Source: Argentina anserina (taxonomy: Eukaryota > Streptophyta > Magnoliopsida > Rosales > Rosaceae). From it: a stretch of 64,000 nt of DNA. Location of the stretch: the NCBI RefSeq assembly GCF_933775445.1, contig NC_065874.1, positions 28,714,501 through 28,778,500 on the forward strand, in the 5' to 3' direction. Under the pieces are notes generated by a model. That model saw only the letters and a list, made by a program, of their open reading frames with translations. It did not search any database and had not been told where the DNA came from. This document shows positions 25,801 through 38,516 of this stretch, in pieces; the first letter of the stretch is position 1, and every line of letters begins with the position of its first letter. A program made the position numbers and the translations under genes.

Positions 25801-26569
25801 GCGACACAGTGTAAAGAGAGATTATATAGTGTCGATGTGGTAGACCACTCAACCTCGAAATCTCATTCTTAATAGCGTAGTGAGATCTGTCAGAGAAGAG
25901 AAGTCACCTATGAGATTCGTTGAACAAGTTGGTGACATTCAAGACGACGATGTCTAGCATGTCTCCTAATGCCCTACCGTGCAATATGTACATTTGAACT
26001 TATCCTGCCCTTAAGAGAAGACTATTAGATGGCGCCGTGTGACCATCTAGTTGAAGGGCGCACCTATAGTGGGGTGGTGAGAGTGGACAAGAAGAGAAGT
26101 TGACATCGAGGGTACGCTGGACTCTGCGGGAGCAAGGTCATCTATCAGGTTCAGGTACATATGGTATGCTATGTGCCTACGCTAAGGTTGTACATATGCA
26201 CTCAATGTGTGTTATATAAGTAAATGCAGTTATGACCTATTGGAATTTGGTTGAATAGTGAAGTTCGTTCTAAATTCGCCTTATACCTTAAAGGTCTTGT
26301 GTTGCAGAACATCTTGTTTTTGCATTTGATTAGGGATGTTCGAGTCGTGGTTTTTCCTAGATGGGTGTTATCATGCTCATTTTTAGAATTCCTTGCAGAC
26401 ACAATGAAGTTATATAACACCATAACAGAAGAAAAGTGAGATGTGATCGCCTCGTGGAGGCATCATAGAGAGGGAAATTATTGGGGAAGGAATTGTGGAG
26501 TCACCATGTTGAGGGCTGGGTACCCTTAGCTGTTGTCGAGTATGGTGTATGAATTTCGGGACGAAATTC

Positions 26570-26586
26570 CTTTAAGGGGGATAGAA
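26570..26586 (+). promoter_or_regulatory. Polypurine tract
   Basis: TTTAAGGGGGATAGAA immediately precedes the 3' LTR and would prime plus-strand cDNA synthesis. Confidence 0.8.
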
Positions 26587-29362
26587 TGTAATAACCCGAA
26601 TTTTTAGAAACTAAATGTCGAGTAATTTCAAGTGTTAAACTTGTGAAATTAATTCAAGATGACAATTGGAGGTTTGCGACATTTCGAAACGAAAACGGAA
26701 ACGTTCTCGGATCGTTTAATTAGAAAACGTAACGTTACCGCAACGTATAGATCGACTTTTATTCCGTTGCTCGGTTGCGAAAACTTCCTTCACGCAAGTC
26801 GTAGAGCTCATCAATACGAGTTCGTGGACACACCACGCGTTCGAATCGGACGTCGGATGCGAAAGTTATTAACGTCGGAAGTTCGTTTCCGATTTTGGAA
26901 ATAGTATAAAAGAAAGGAGAGGAGATTAAAAATCAGAAAATCAGATTTTTTCAAAAAATCAGCTCGGGTACTGTTCACCCGAGCTCGGGTACTGTTCACC
27001 CGACCCAAAAACCTTCTCCGGCCGATTTCTCCACCATCCGACGTCGCCTCGTGTCGTGCCACCTATCAAACTGACGGGCTCGACGAGCTCCATCTTTTGG
27101 GCTACGCCTTGCACTCCGGCGACAACCACACACGGCGTAGAAACCGCCGGAAGTTACTGATGTGGCGGCGCCGCCTCCTCCGGCCACCATGGCTCGAGAT
27201 TCTTGGGGGGTTTTGCTTGTCTCAGTCCCAGCAACATTCCCACAAAAAGAATCGAGCCAAATCGAAGTGTAAGTACCCGAATCAAAATTTCAATTTCTAG
27301 GGTTTGTGAATAGTGCCGATTTTGTGTTCTTCGTTGTTTGGACTGTTTAGACTCGGATTTAGTCCTTGGTGTCAACTAGGAAGTTGTTGGAAATGTTGTT
27401 TAGGTTGTGGTGGTGAAATTTGGTGATGATTGGTGGCGGTCGGTGAATAGTAACGCCGAATGAATAGTGACTGTGAATAGTAACTCCGCATGAATAGTGG
27501 TATGTAACAGTAACTGTGAATAGTGATCTGTAACAGTAACTGTGGACAGTGTCATGGTAAAACAGCAACTGTGAGCAGTGTTTTGGTAAAACAGTAACTG
27601 TGAACAGTGGTTTAGTAAAAACAGTGATTAGTAAACATGAACAGTGTTTCGTGAACAATGTTTTATGAACAACATTTAGCTGTACTGAACTCCTCACCTG
27701 ATATTTTAAGTATCATTTTTTAAGCATTTATCGTGCTATTAGGTGACTGACGAAACGAGTGAGGAAATTACTTTCAGGGTCGTGGAAGTTGCACGCAGGA
27801 AAGAAGGTGAGTAAAATCTCACTTATTTACGAATCTACCATTGCGGTGATTCCAAGATTTTTGCAAGAGTTTTTAATATTGAATTACGACACGTATACAA
27901 TATAGTGGATTACGTATATATCGTATAAATGGTAATAAGTACATATATATATATATAGTTTGCTATATTATATACTGTTATGAATTCATTGGAATTGGTC
28001 ATTTCGAATGACGAGAATTAAATGTTGAGCATGTGATGTGATTTTTGTACAATATGAGGTGTGATTATTGTACGTGGTTTTAACATGAGTTTGTTAAAAT
28101 ATTTTGTCTTCGGACGAGTTTTGTCTTCGGACGAGTTTTTGTCTTCGGACGTGTTTATGAAATATGACATGTATACGATATAATGGATTATATATATATT
28201 GTATAAATGGTAAATATGTACATATATATATAGTTTGCTATATAATATACTGTTATGATTTTATCGTGATTTATGTCATTTCGATGACGAGATTTAAATA
28301 TCGAGCATGTGATTTTGATTTGTACAATATGATGTGAGATTATTGTACGTGATTTTAACATTGAGTTTGTTAAAATGTTGATTTGTCTTCAGACATGATT
28401 TTTGGTACAATATGATGTGAGATTATTGTACGTGATTTTAACATTGAGATTGTTAAAATGTTGATTTGTCTTCGGACATGATTTTTGGTACAATATGATG
28501 TGAGATTATTGTACGTGATTTTTAACATTGAGATTGTTAAAATGTTGATTTGTCTTTGGACGTGATTGGTACAATATGATGTGAGATTATTGTACGTGTT
28601 TGGCAAGTCGGAACCTAGCCTTTGGCCGGGCGAAAGTTACGATACAGTTAGAGCTCTAGTCGGTCTCCCTTAGTACTGCATGTGAGGTAACGGGTGGTTA
28701 TCTGCTCATGGGTACTCAGATTGTTTGGATGTTGGGTAGCGGGTGGCTATCCAATATCAGCGGTGTATTACGAGAGGGGTAACAGATGTGTACCAGCGTT
28801 CTTGGTACCCGTATTATAAATGCATTTGGGTAACCAGAAGGGTTACTTAATTTCTCATGAGCGCTTCTTTTCATATTTCTTTGGGACAACCAGATGGGCC
28901 GTCCATTAACTCATAGTGCATTTATATTTGTTTGATTTGTGGATTTTCGTATATATATTAATATGCGAGTTATATTTTCATTTTACTCATACGAGCTGTA
29001 AAGCTTACCGGGTTTGTGTTTACAATCCCGGTGCACCAATTCGATGGTGTAGTGGATAACTCCGCAGGTGTAGATTAGCGGGAATTGACGGACCGCTCAG
29101 AGGACTTGAAGTTATTTATCTCCAGCTTGTGTGAGGATTTTGTGTGACTATCTTGTGAGTTTGTTGTGAGGATTACGCAATTCCATTTGTTATAATATTG
29201 AATTATAATTTGGGTTGTAATAATCGGTTTAACTGAGTTGTATTTTGAACTCAGAGATGATCCGCTGTGGCATTTTAAATGATTTCGATTCGTTGAAATT
29301 GTTTGGTGTTTAACGACTTTGAAATTTTGAGTTTTTTAGCTTGAAATTTTGGGGTCGTTACA
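26587..29362 (+). repeat. 3' LTR
   Basis: Near-identical copy of the 5' LTR, including the AACAGTAACTGTG-type repeats and the 83-bp array (about 28322-28600). It ends GGTCGTTACA, followed by target duplication GATTG. Confidence 0.96.
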
Positions 29363-29367
29363 GATTG

Positions 29368-32274
29368 AATACTATTTTAGAAATAGGATCATCTGCTTTA
29401 GTTAGACTTCGCAATTCAGCCAATTCTCATGTGTTTGGGGTTCAAAATAAGTTAACGAGCTATCTCCATTTCTGTTTGAGTAGTATAAATGTATGATACG
29501 AGTACGTACGTACGTTGAATCGAGGAGACCGGGACGTACATAAACAGACAAACAGGCATGGCTTACTGGTCAGAAAACAATACAAAGATATATATCGAAA
29601 TGATCCTTTTATAATTATACCACCATGGCAACTATGTATGATAGTAAGGCAGGTAGGCAGTAAGGCAGCTGATGACCATCGATAGCACCAGGATATCCAA
29701 TTAGCTATCAACTCCCGAAGACACCACCTTATTAGCTTAACTTAAGTTCGATCTATAATCATCTTAGTAATTAAGTCCTGCAATCGTCTATCATTTGATT
29801 CATATCACAGCACTCTCCCTTTATGATGTGGCGCGCGTGGTTTTGACTTTTGAGGGGAAGATGCATGTAGTAGTAGTACTTCATGCACCATATTACTTTA
29901 CTCATGAGTACGTGATTTCACATGATGAAATGATCATTCGGACATAAATACAAAACGATATATCTAGGAACCTGAGAGAAATTGCTTTCATCCAAGTACG
30001 TTGAAGTTTCTCATTAGGAACTTTAAACGGTGGAGAGAGTGGAGTACACTTTCAAAACTCAGCAATATATTCCATTCCGAGTAGTAAGTGAGAGGATTCT
30101 TCAGGATTTGAATTGGAATCTTGTAAGATTAAATATCATCATGACCTTTCTCATCTTAAAAATGACGATTATACTTTCTTCTATCGATCCATCATCGATC
30201 ATCACCAATTTGTTTCCTTTTACATCTCATCAAAGAACGTACACATGCATGCATGAACACGTTTGATCAATAATTCCAATCTTTACTACGGAACTATGGC
30301 TATAAAGAGGAAGGAGGGGCTTGATCAATTGTTGTCCAGGATACACGTACCATTTATGTGATATGACGCTTTCCAAATCTCCCGACAATGGCAGTTTCTA
30401 TCATAGCAGAAGCTTGTGGAGACTATTTGCTACAAAACAATGCCGAGTACTTCATTTCCGTAGAACTTACACTCAGGGTAGGCTATGGCTCATATCTATC
30501 TATCACCATGCATGCATTCTTGAATGATGATTTTCATTTATTCTTTATTCTCCAAAATAGAAAACGAACAAACAAACTTGAATTCATTCTACAGATAAGA
30601 AGACGAACAAACTCATTATCATATTCATATATATATATATATAATTTTTTTTTCGTTTTGTTTTGAGGAGGCTATGCCGACAAGGGTTTCTTGGCTTCTT
30701 GGGGGAACATAATCACTCCGAGCTCGAGGGTGGTAAAAGGATAATTCCCCTGGAATTTAAAAAACGGGCAGCCGAGCGTTCTTAGGGTAAGATCAGTAAG
30801 GTATTATAAACCCAGAGGTTTATATTTATGCCAACTCCACTAGAGTGATCGTTTCCATTTAACACAAGAAAACTAAAAAATGGTCATGAGTAGTAGTACC
30901 GTAGCATTTCGGGAATTCGGGGATCGATGATCTTGTTACTCACATGCATCTCTAGCAGAACACGAAGATGAGGAGAACTGGAGAAGTATGGGAATCTACG
31001 TACCATGTATTGGCAAACGAGGCTGGGAGGTTTGCACTTTGCACCAGCTAATATAACTTCAACAATGTATGGGCTATATATGTGGACCGTGGACGTGCCA
31101 TGTCTGGTAAGAACGTTCATAAATCTGCGTAAATCAGTGGTTCCCTTTAGGAACTGGTACCATCATGAATTTATGCCCGAGCCGTCGGATCGATTTACTA
31201 AATTCAGCAAAAATAAATATTATATGGGGAAGTACAAAACCTAGGCTATCAGTTTTAATTTATCTTTTGATACTAGAAGTTTAGAAATGAAAAAACTGTT
31301 GCCAGTGTTTTGAATATTATAGATTTTAAAGAGCTTTTACCATTGAAATTTCGTCGAACCATATGTGTACTTCTTTGAGGGAGGCTATTGACGACGAACA
31401 TTAGTTAGCAAAATTAATTTGTTTAGGAGACTAGTGCCCCGAAGCTGCATCTCTTATCTTATATTTATGCGTACTATTATGCTTCTCAACATCTCTGCAT
31501 GTCTATTCATCTTCTTTATGATTTGACATGATTTTCTGCGGAAGGTGCATCACATATCCACTTCATGCATCAAGTTCAGAAGAAAAATAAATTGGAACTT
31601 GCTTTCTAAATATCTTTAATTCTAATATTAAATTTTGTGGTGATAGTCTTGTTCTTTTCCTCCCTCGTAATCAAACACACTCCATACCTTTATGTTGTGG
31701 AACACACTTTTTAAGAATGAAGGATACACCCCAGTCCGAGCCAAGTAAATGTTAAATCGATATTTTTTGAAATTCAGTCTATTATCATTTGAATATTGTA
31801 AATAGAGTAGTAATATAAATTTCAATACATTTAAATCGATACAGCTTTTAATAGACTATATTTCTGAGCTCATGCTCACTCTATACTTCAAGAACTGTTT
31901 ATAACCTGGAGCAGATGCTACTGATTGCAAATTTGCAAACAAGTTCTGCAGAGGTAGTTTGGTTCGAGTCATAAGCACATCTCTTCACTAAAAACTGAAG
32001 ATGACTACAGTCAACGGGTACATTTCACATAATACATGTCAGCCCTATATATATCAGCCCTTCTTCCTTTCTTTTTACTTTTACCCTCCTAACCCATGAC
32101 GCTCTTATAATTTTACTGTTCAAAAGTACAGTTATCATCCCACACAAATAAAAAGAATTGACTTAAAGATTACGAAGATGATCTTCCACCTCCCTTGTGA
32201 TACCATAGCCGCCTCTTTTGATGCTAAAAAGGAACAAAAGAAACCAAGCAAACAAGAAAGAGCAAAATGAACAC
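29368..32274. other. Intergenic, nothing recognised
   Basis: AT-rich spacer between the LTR element and the PUB13-like gene. Short ORFs (for example 30030-30266, 30884-31120) have no recognisable domain and no supporting codon pattern. A short (AT)n lies near 30630. The last ~100 bp is likely the 3' UTR of the minus-strand U-box gene. Confidence 0.5.
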
Positions 32275-35200
32275 TCAGCTGTCACTGGCGTTGACAGCAG
32301 GCAGTGGCAGTGGCAGTGGCTGCTGGGTCTCAGATTGTGCCAATGGCCGAGGTTCAATCACAGCCTCAACCTCAACCTCGGTCTCAGTTTCAACCTCAGC
32401 TTCAGCTTGAGCTTGCTGCTCGATAAACCGATTCATTCTCTCAAGCAACTGTGTAGCCTTTCTCTTGCCTCTGTCTGTGCCATTCTGTTGCAAATCCAAT
32501 AATGAACTCATAACTCCTAGCTCCTGAGCATCCACTAAATGTTGTGGGTCTCCAGAACAAAGATGCACCATTACCGCAGCTGCATTTTCTCTGTTTCGAG
32601 GAGATCCATTCCCAATCACTTCAACCAAAACTGGCACTGCCTCGGCAGCTCCAATGGCGGCTTTCCCTTCAGGGTGGCTAGACAGTATTGCTAGAATGGC
32701 CAGTGCTTCATCCACCATTCCCCCTCCAGTTTCTGTCAGCAGCTCCATCAATGTTGAAACTACACCAGCCCTTACTGCTTTCCCCTTGTTCCCCTGATAA
32801 ATGCACAAGTTAAATAGTGCGGTTGCTGCATCTTTTTTCCCCCTTTGAGTGCCTTCACTCAGCAGTGTAACAAGTGGCGGAATGGCTCCAGAAGCACCAA
32901 TTCTAACCTTGTTTTCATCCACAACAGAAAGGCTGAATAGTGTTGCCGCTGCATTTTCCCGTGCTTCCATGCCCCCGTGCTTGAGCACATGAACAATACC
33001 GGGAACTGCTCCACAAGAAATGATGCTTCCTTTGTTATCCTCACATATTGAAAGGTTGAGAAGCGCTGTCACAGCATGCTCTTGGGTGCGGGAATCAGGA
33101 GTTGAAAGCAGCCCTACAAGGAGGGGGATTGCACCAGCTTCAGCAATAGCCACACGATTATCTGCATTACGCTTGGCAAGAAGGCGGATTTCACCAGCAG
33201 CAGACCTTTGGACTTCGGGGTTTGCTGATGTTAGTTTGTGAAGAAGATTTTCAATCTTAGTACGTTCCGCGGGCGAGCAGGTGGATGTAGTTTTATTGGG
33301 TCGACTGGCCCTTTTTGGCACTTCAATACCATTTGCTTCACACCACTGGGCTATGAGGCTACGTAAAACATAGTTTGGTGTGAGACTGGTGTTCGAGAGA
33401 GTCTGCTGTGTTTTCGGACATGTACCATGCCCTTGTTCCAGCCACTTTTCAATACAGGAACGTTCATAAGTCTGCACCAGTGGAAAACAAGATCGTTTAG
33501 AATTGATAGTAATGTTCTTGGGCATGGGAGTCTAAATTAAGATCAACAAGAATAACACATGCTCTATTGGCCATCCAGGCCCCCAGCAGATTAGTACTCG
33601 GGACTAGGAAGCTTTGGGATTCCCGTTAACAATCCGTACAGAGGGTTAAAAAGAAGAAGGGTATTTATCTCCAAACATGGCAAAAGAACATACAACATGC
33701 CAGGCTGATCCAAGATGAATGTGGAACCAGTGGGAGTTTAAAAATTAGAAATGCAGCCCAGTAATGTGCCAACAATTTTCTACAAGAAAGCCCAAGGCAT
33801 CTAATCTTATTCCCTAAACATGAAGGAAAATAATATGGTTGTAGTTGAGTTCTGAGTATAAGAGAGCAATAAATACCTGCCCCGTTGAAACAATGACTGG
33901 ATCCTTCATCAATTCCAATGATATTGGACATCGGAAATCATCAGGTATAACTGGGGCCTTGCGATTATTATCAGCAGAAGATTGTCCGCTGGAAGTTGCA
34001 ATGACATTCTTTTCTGTAGGAGGAGCAGTCATGTTGGGATTTTCTGTTTGTACGAAATCCTTTATCTTTTTCAAAAGCATTGACATTTTCTCAATGCTAG
34101 CTCCAGGATCCCCACCACTTGAAGCAACCATCTCGTGCAATGCTAGCGACTCTTGTGTAAGTTCACCAATCCCAGCCAATTGTAACTTTTCAACCAATCG
34201 CTTAAAGACTGCTGGATCTGTTGCTGCATCATTTTTATTGTAAAGGTATGAGAGATCCTCATATAGCTCAACATCGGGTATATCAACTCTTCCTTTGGCC
34301 CTTCTAAATTGAGCAAGAACAAGCTCAACCTGCAAGACAGATAGAGTTAAAGAATGTATAAATACTTAAACAACATGACAATTAAAGTTAAGTTCAGCTC
34401 TGGGGCCTACTCAAATTATTATTGAACCGCATACTTCTATGTAGAATTTACAAGTAATTGCATTTGTTGTGCAAGTGTGCGTTCTTATGATAATTAAGTC
34501 TAAACAAAAATATTCCAACCTTCTTAAAATCAAATTTCTGTCAGGTTATATAGATAGCTGACAGACAGGAATTAGAAAGATATACTGTTGAGATGAGACG
34601 GAAATAAGACGGCTACTCCAATTAGATGCTTGATTATCTCACACAATGACAGAATTTTTCAACAATGAATATATATACCTGTTCCTTTACTTCATCTGAT
34701 ATATCAAGCTCTTCATAGGAAATACCACTTAAAGTTTGTTCTAAACGAGCTGTCACCTCAAGGAACTTATTCATAGTTTGCTCTCTTTCCAGAACCTACA
34801 AGTAGGAAGAATTAGGATAGTGATTGAGATGGAAAAATCAAGGCATGATTTTGATTACATTTCAAAAACCATCCTTATTACTTAAATTTTTAAAAGAAAA
34901 ATAACTTGGCCATTGAAGAAAACTATCAAAAATCAAACTGTAGGGAACATCCTACAGCCCAGGCAAAGGAAGAAACAATACAATGAGGAACAGGACACTA
35001 TGACATACATCCTTTATAAAAATTGCGAAGACTAAAGGATGTTACTTACACATGCACAAGTATCCATCATGAATTGTAATGCAAACAAACTTTATATGGA
35101 AATTGGAAATTACATATAAGATAGGTTGACTATGAGCGTCTCGAAAGTTCTGATAATATTTAAGTTCAAATCTCAACCACAAACTTAACAAATGTGTGAA

Positions 35201-36706
35201 GGTGATTAAACACAAAGTCAGAACCTTAAAAAAAAGATGGCATCTTGAATGTTATCATGAAAAGAAGAATAGCAACATTTTGTTTCCCTCTCTTGTCAGT
35301 CTTTTTAATAAAAATTTGTGGCAGAATCACCAATGGTACCACAACAGCCAAATCAAGAGTTAAAACATGTGAAATAAATCATACATTTGCTGGACATACA
35401 ATCAGAAAATACATCGATGTTGCTAAAATTTTCTAGTTATGAAAAACAACAAAATGTAATTCTCTCTCGGACATAACTTATTTTCTCCGAAGTATTGTAA
35501 GTTGTAACATCAAACTTTTAAAGTACCACCAAATCACCAATACTAAAAGCAAAGAGCAATCAAAATAAAAGTGTTCTGAGTTGTCACATCAAACCATGAA
35601 AGTGCCACCAAAACTAAAAGCAAAGAACAACCAAGCCAGTGTTGTGAGTTGTAACATCAGCGTTCCACCAGATAAATTAAGTGAATACCAAGCAACCAAG
35701 GATATTCCACTATTATGTCTATTCTCACTCTTTGCTCTCATTCCAAGAACTACTATTTTTAGCCAACAATTACAATGAAAACCTCTTAACACCAAAGCAA
35801 ATTAGTGAAATTACCCATCAGAATAGGTGAAGGTCCAAAGACAAACAAAAAGCATTGACCATAACCAGAGACAGAGCTTCACCTCTAATATCACATAAAC
35901 CTACAATCAATAATTCGCATGAGTCGGACACCGAAAATTCATAAATGAAAGGGACACTCTGAAAACCAAGTACAACGTTTAAATATTTTAATCACGAATC
36001 TCTCCTTCTTTGCTACTAATCCAAAAAATTCCACTGCACTCCAAAGACAATGGACAAGGAACATTTTGTCAAATTCAAAAAGGTCAATCATGCATAAAAA
36101 TAGTTTTTACTATATTTATCCAACAATTTCACCCAAGATTGCTCACCACAATCCAAAAAATTCACCATAAAATTTTCCAAATATCTTTCCTTTATCAATA
36201 TTCAAAGACTATGGAATCACTAACCGAAACTCAGTCAAAACAGCTGGATAAGAACAAATCAAAATTGATCAACTATCTCAGCTCACCTAATCTGTATAGC
36301 TAATTCAATCCATCAATCCGATTCTTTAATTTCGAAAAATAAAATTAAAATAAATCAGAAGCTATAATCAGCCAAAATTTGACTCCAAAAATGCGAAGAG
36401 GAAGAAACTGAGAATCGAAATATAAGCACACACCAGGTAAATTTTACTGGTTTCGCTGCCGAATCTGAGCAGCTCCTTGGCCGATTCCAGCGCTGCTCTG
36501 AACGAAAGCAAAGCCTTGACAGTCTCCACCGGCACCACCGCCTCCTTCATATCCCGAATCTCCTCGAACATTGGAGTCAACAGTTTCAGCCTCCTCGCCA
36601 GATTACAGTACTGCTTCTTCACCGTGCATCTGTAGTCGGAGATCGACGCTATTTCGTTGACTGTGTCAATCAGGCTCTGCACCAGAGCGCCTCTGTCTTC
36701 TTCCAT
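32275..36706 (-). CDS. PUB13: U-box / ARM-repeat E3 ubiquitin ligase, PUB13-like
   Basis: Four exons: 36706-36434 (91 aa), 34795-34679 (39 aa), 34329-33877 (151 aa) and 33471-32275 (398 aa). All introns are phase 0 with GT/AG ends, and together the exons give 679 aa. Residues 1-230 form the U-box N-terminal domain ([16 protein letters not shown] start). The U-box is about 258-332 ([20 protein letters not shown] | [20 protein letters not shown]); the intron splits it after STGQ, as usual in this subfamily. The rest is ARM repeats with the highly conserved [17 protein letters not shown] and [11 protein letters not shown] blocks, then an acidic Gln/Glu tail. Such proteins transfer ubiquitin; Arabidopsis PUB13 acts on immune receptors and rice SPL11 restrains cell death. 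Sister PUB14 differs more at the N-terminus. Intron 1 (1.6 kb) carries a short tandem repeat near 35500-35670. Confidence 0.95.
35498..35680. repeat. Short tandem repeat in PUB13-like intron 1
   Basis: Three imperfect copies of a 65-80-bp unit containing GAGTTGTAACATCAAA, a GTGCCACCAAA-like core and ACTAAAAGCAAAGAACAA. Confidence 0.7.
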
Positions 36707-37375
36707 CGGTCGTGGTTTGGAGGTCGGATTAGAGAGGGACTTGGTTTTGAAAGAGGGCGGAAATGGGAGCTGGTATTATTGGTCGTCTCTGTTTTAGAGA
36801 GAGAGTGTGTGTGGGGTGGTCTTGTTTTTATGTGGCGCGTCTCTGACTCTGAGTGGCCGGGTCTGCTGGACTCGGGGTTTATTTTAACCGTGGTTTGGAA
36901 GTTAACTAGGGGTGGACTTGTGGTTGACTTGAGCGGCTTCCACCCGGCTCGGCTCGGCGTGTTTGGTTTTCGTAGAGGGGTTTGGTTGTTTCGGTTTAAC
37001 TACGGCCGGGGAAATTGTGGCAGCTCTGGGCAGGTGAAATTTCACCCGAAGTTCCGGGGGTTCGGTAGAAAGTGAAAAATGAGCGTTTGGGAAAGAGGTT
37101 AAAAGAATGAGAATTTTACAGCCAAATAAAGGAAAGATATATTGAAAGTGAAATGAAGAAATTGAGGTGGGGGTTGAATGAAGGAAGTCAAATAGAGAAT
37201 CAGATGATCAGATGAAAGTAAAAAGAAGGAAAAAATATCTAATTTACTGTGGAAAGAGAGCTGCTATGTAAGTTCACATCACACAAGTGTCCAACTTGGT
37301 AAGAAAGCGTGTGTTTTGTAGTCTAATTCCCTCGTGAGTATGCTCTAATGATTTTTCATAATAGGAAACAAAATG
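36707..37375. promoter_or_regulatory. Upstream region of the PUB13-like gene
   Basis: G+C-richer than its surroundings, with a GAGAGAGAGTGTGTGTGGGG stretch (about 36796-36815) just upstream of the minus-strand start codon. The plus-strand ORF 36779-37075 has no recognised domain and is probably chance. No core promoter element could be fixed. Confidence 0.4.
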
Positions 37376-37383
37376 GGTATAAC

Positions 37384-38087
37384 CAAGGGCTGAAAAATTG
37401 AAAAATAGTCCCGACATATCGGCTATATTTTCGTTTTTTCTCACTTAATGATATATTTTTGACCAACCAACAGCTTTTCATTCGATATATTCGAAATTTT
37501 TCATCGAATATATTCAATATTTCGCGAAATTACCGATATCTAGTGATATTTTATGTGTCACATCACCCCTTCCTTTTAGATTTAAAAATTCAACAAAAAA
37601 AACCACTTTTCCTTATTCGAACTTTGGTTACCTCTTTTTAAATCCAATGTGTTTGCCACACTGACCTCACATATTGTCATATATGATAACTTTAATTATT
37701 ATAACATTTTCCACAAATCTGAAAATAAATTATTTCTATTTTTTATTTGTCTAAAATTTACCAATAATATCAAATTTTGTAAACCTTTAAATATCTGTTA
37801 TATAATTAGACACAGTTTAATATTTACATCTCCGATGAGTCACTTTTCAATTATTCATTCTTTACATAATATTAGATCATGCATTAGCTGTCTAAAGTAA
37901 TATTTTGAGAATATTGTAGATAATTGAGCAAACAAACATCTTTCCAAGTTTCGTTTAATATTTTCATGTTTATCTTCAAATTTCCATCAACTCTTTTACA
38001 AAAATTGATATTTCATCAATATTTCTATCGAAATTTCCCATTTTTTGAACGGTTGATATTTCCATGATCGTCAATATTTTAGTCTTT
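37384..38087. mobile_element. Non-autonomous hAT-like element (704 bp)
   Basis: The ends are CAAGGGCTGAAAAATTGA and, inverted, AAAGACTAAAATATTGA. The 8-bp flanks are GGTATAAC (37376-37383) and GGTACAAC (38088-38095), 7 of 8 identical. Subterminal regions are rich in GATATTTCG-like repeats. The interior is AT-rich and non-coding. It sits about 0.7 kb upstream of the PUB13-like start. Confidence 0.7.
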
Positions 38088-38263
38088 GGTACAACTAATC
38101 ACCTATTGTCAATAGCTCTATGACAACGTTTAGTTCCCTCTTAAGTTATAATTAATGTACATATTAGGAAACCTAATGGGTACAACTAATCACCCATTTT
38201 GTTAGTAATTTCAAAGTTGTGTCAATGTTTTAACTTCATCACCTAACACTTAACACTTGAATG

Positions 38264-38373
38264 TTTTTTTTATCAAATAAATAACTCAAATACTACTACG
38301 AGTCTGTTATGAGTTGAACTCTCAATCTCCCACGATAGAGGGGAGACTGATTACTAGACCAAATAGTTTGGGC
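38264..38373 (-). mobile_element. SINE (tRNA-derived type) with 12-15-bp target duplication
   Basis: AACACTTGAATGTTT occurs exactly at 38252-38266 and 38374-38388. Read on the minus strand, the segment starts TTGCCCAAACTATTTGGTCT, has a box-A-like TGGTCTAGTAATCAG and a box-B-like GAGAGTTCAACTC, and ends in an A run. Short length, internal Pol III-like boxes, an A tail and long direct repeats are hallmarks of SINEs. The family is not identified. Confidence 0.75.
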
Positions 38374-38516
38374 AACACTTGAATGTTTCGAACAAGTGAG
38401 GAAACACTTATATAAAATTTTCATCAATTACAAGAACTAAAGAAAAAGGCTTTCCCAACTTTCCATCCTTCTCTCATATCTGAATATTCGGCGACACACC
38501 TCTTTACATGTATTGT

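Larger units (their letters stand above)
22811..26586 (+). pseudogene. Decayed gag-pol interior of the LTR element
   Basis: No long ORF survives in 3.8 kb. Traces can be read in changing frames. There is a Gly/Arg-rich gag-like stretch near 23110-23200 with NVENLYEEATPR just after it. A protease-region motif YDVIIGIDWLS is at about 23592-23625. An RT-entry-like segment (APITKTPYGW) follows near 23840. The region after 24000 is scrambled by many stops and frameshifts. The copy could not make its own proteins; the contrast with well-preserved LTRs is noted as a finding. Confidence 0.75.
20032..29362 (+). mobile_element. LTR retrotransposon (Ty3/gypsy, Del/Tekay-like), complete with TSD
   Basis: Two ~2.78-kb direct repeats (20032-22810 and 26587-29362) both begin TGTAATAACCCGAATTTTTA and end CGTTACA. 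The 5-bp target duplication GATTG flanks the element at 20027-20031 and 29363-29367. A primer-binding site TGGTATCAGAGCC follows the 5' LTR, and a polypurine tract precedes the 3' LTR. The orientation is therefore plus. The LTR length, TGTAA start and tRNA-Met site fit the Del/Tekay chromoviruses, but no chromodomain is visible, so this lineage call is an inference. By eye the LTRs differ at about 11 sites in the first 700 bp. Confidence 0.96.

Noticed and set aside
32275..36706. Functional operon-like link between PUB13-like, DHHC and NLR genes
   Set aside because: They are separate plant genes on different strands with large spacers; proximity alone is not evidence.
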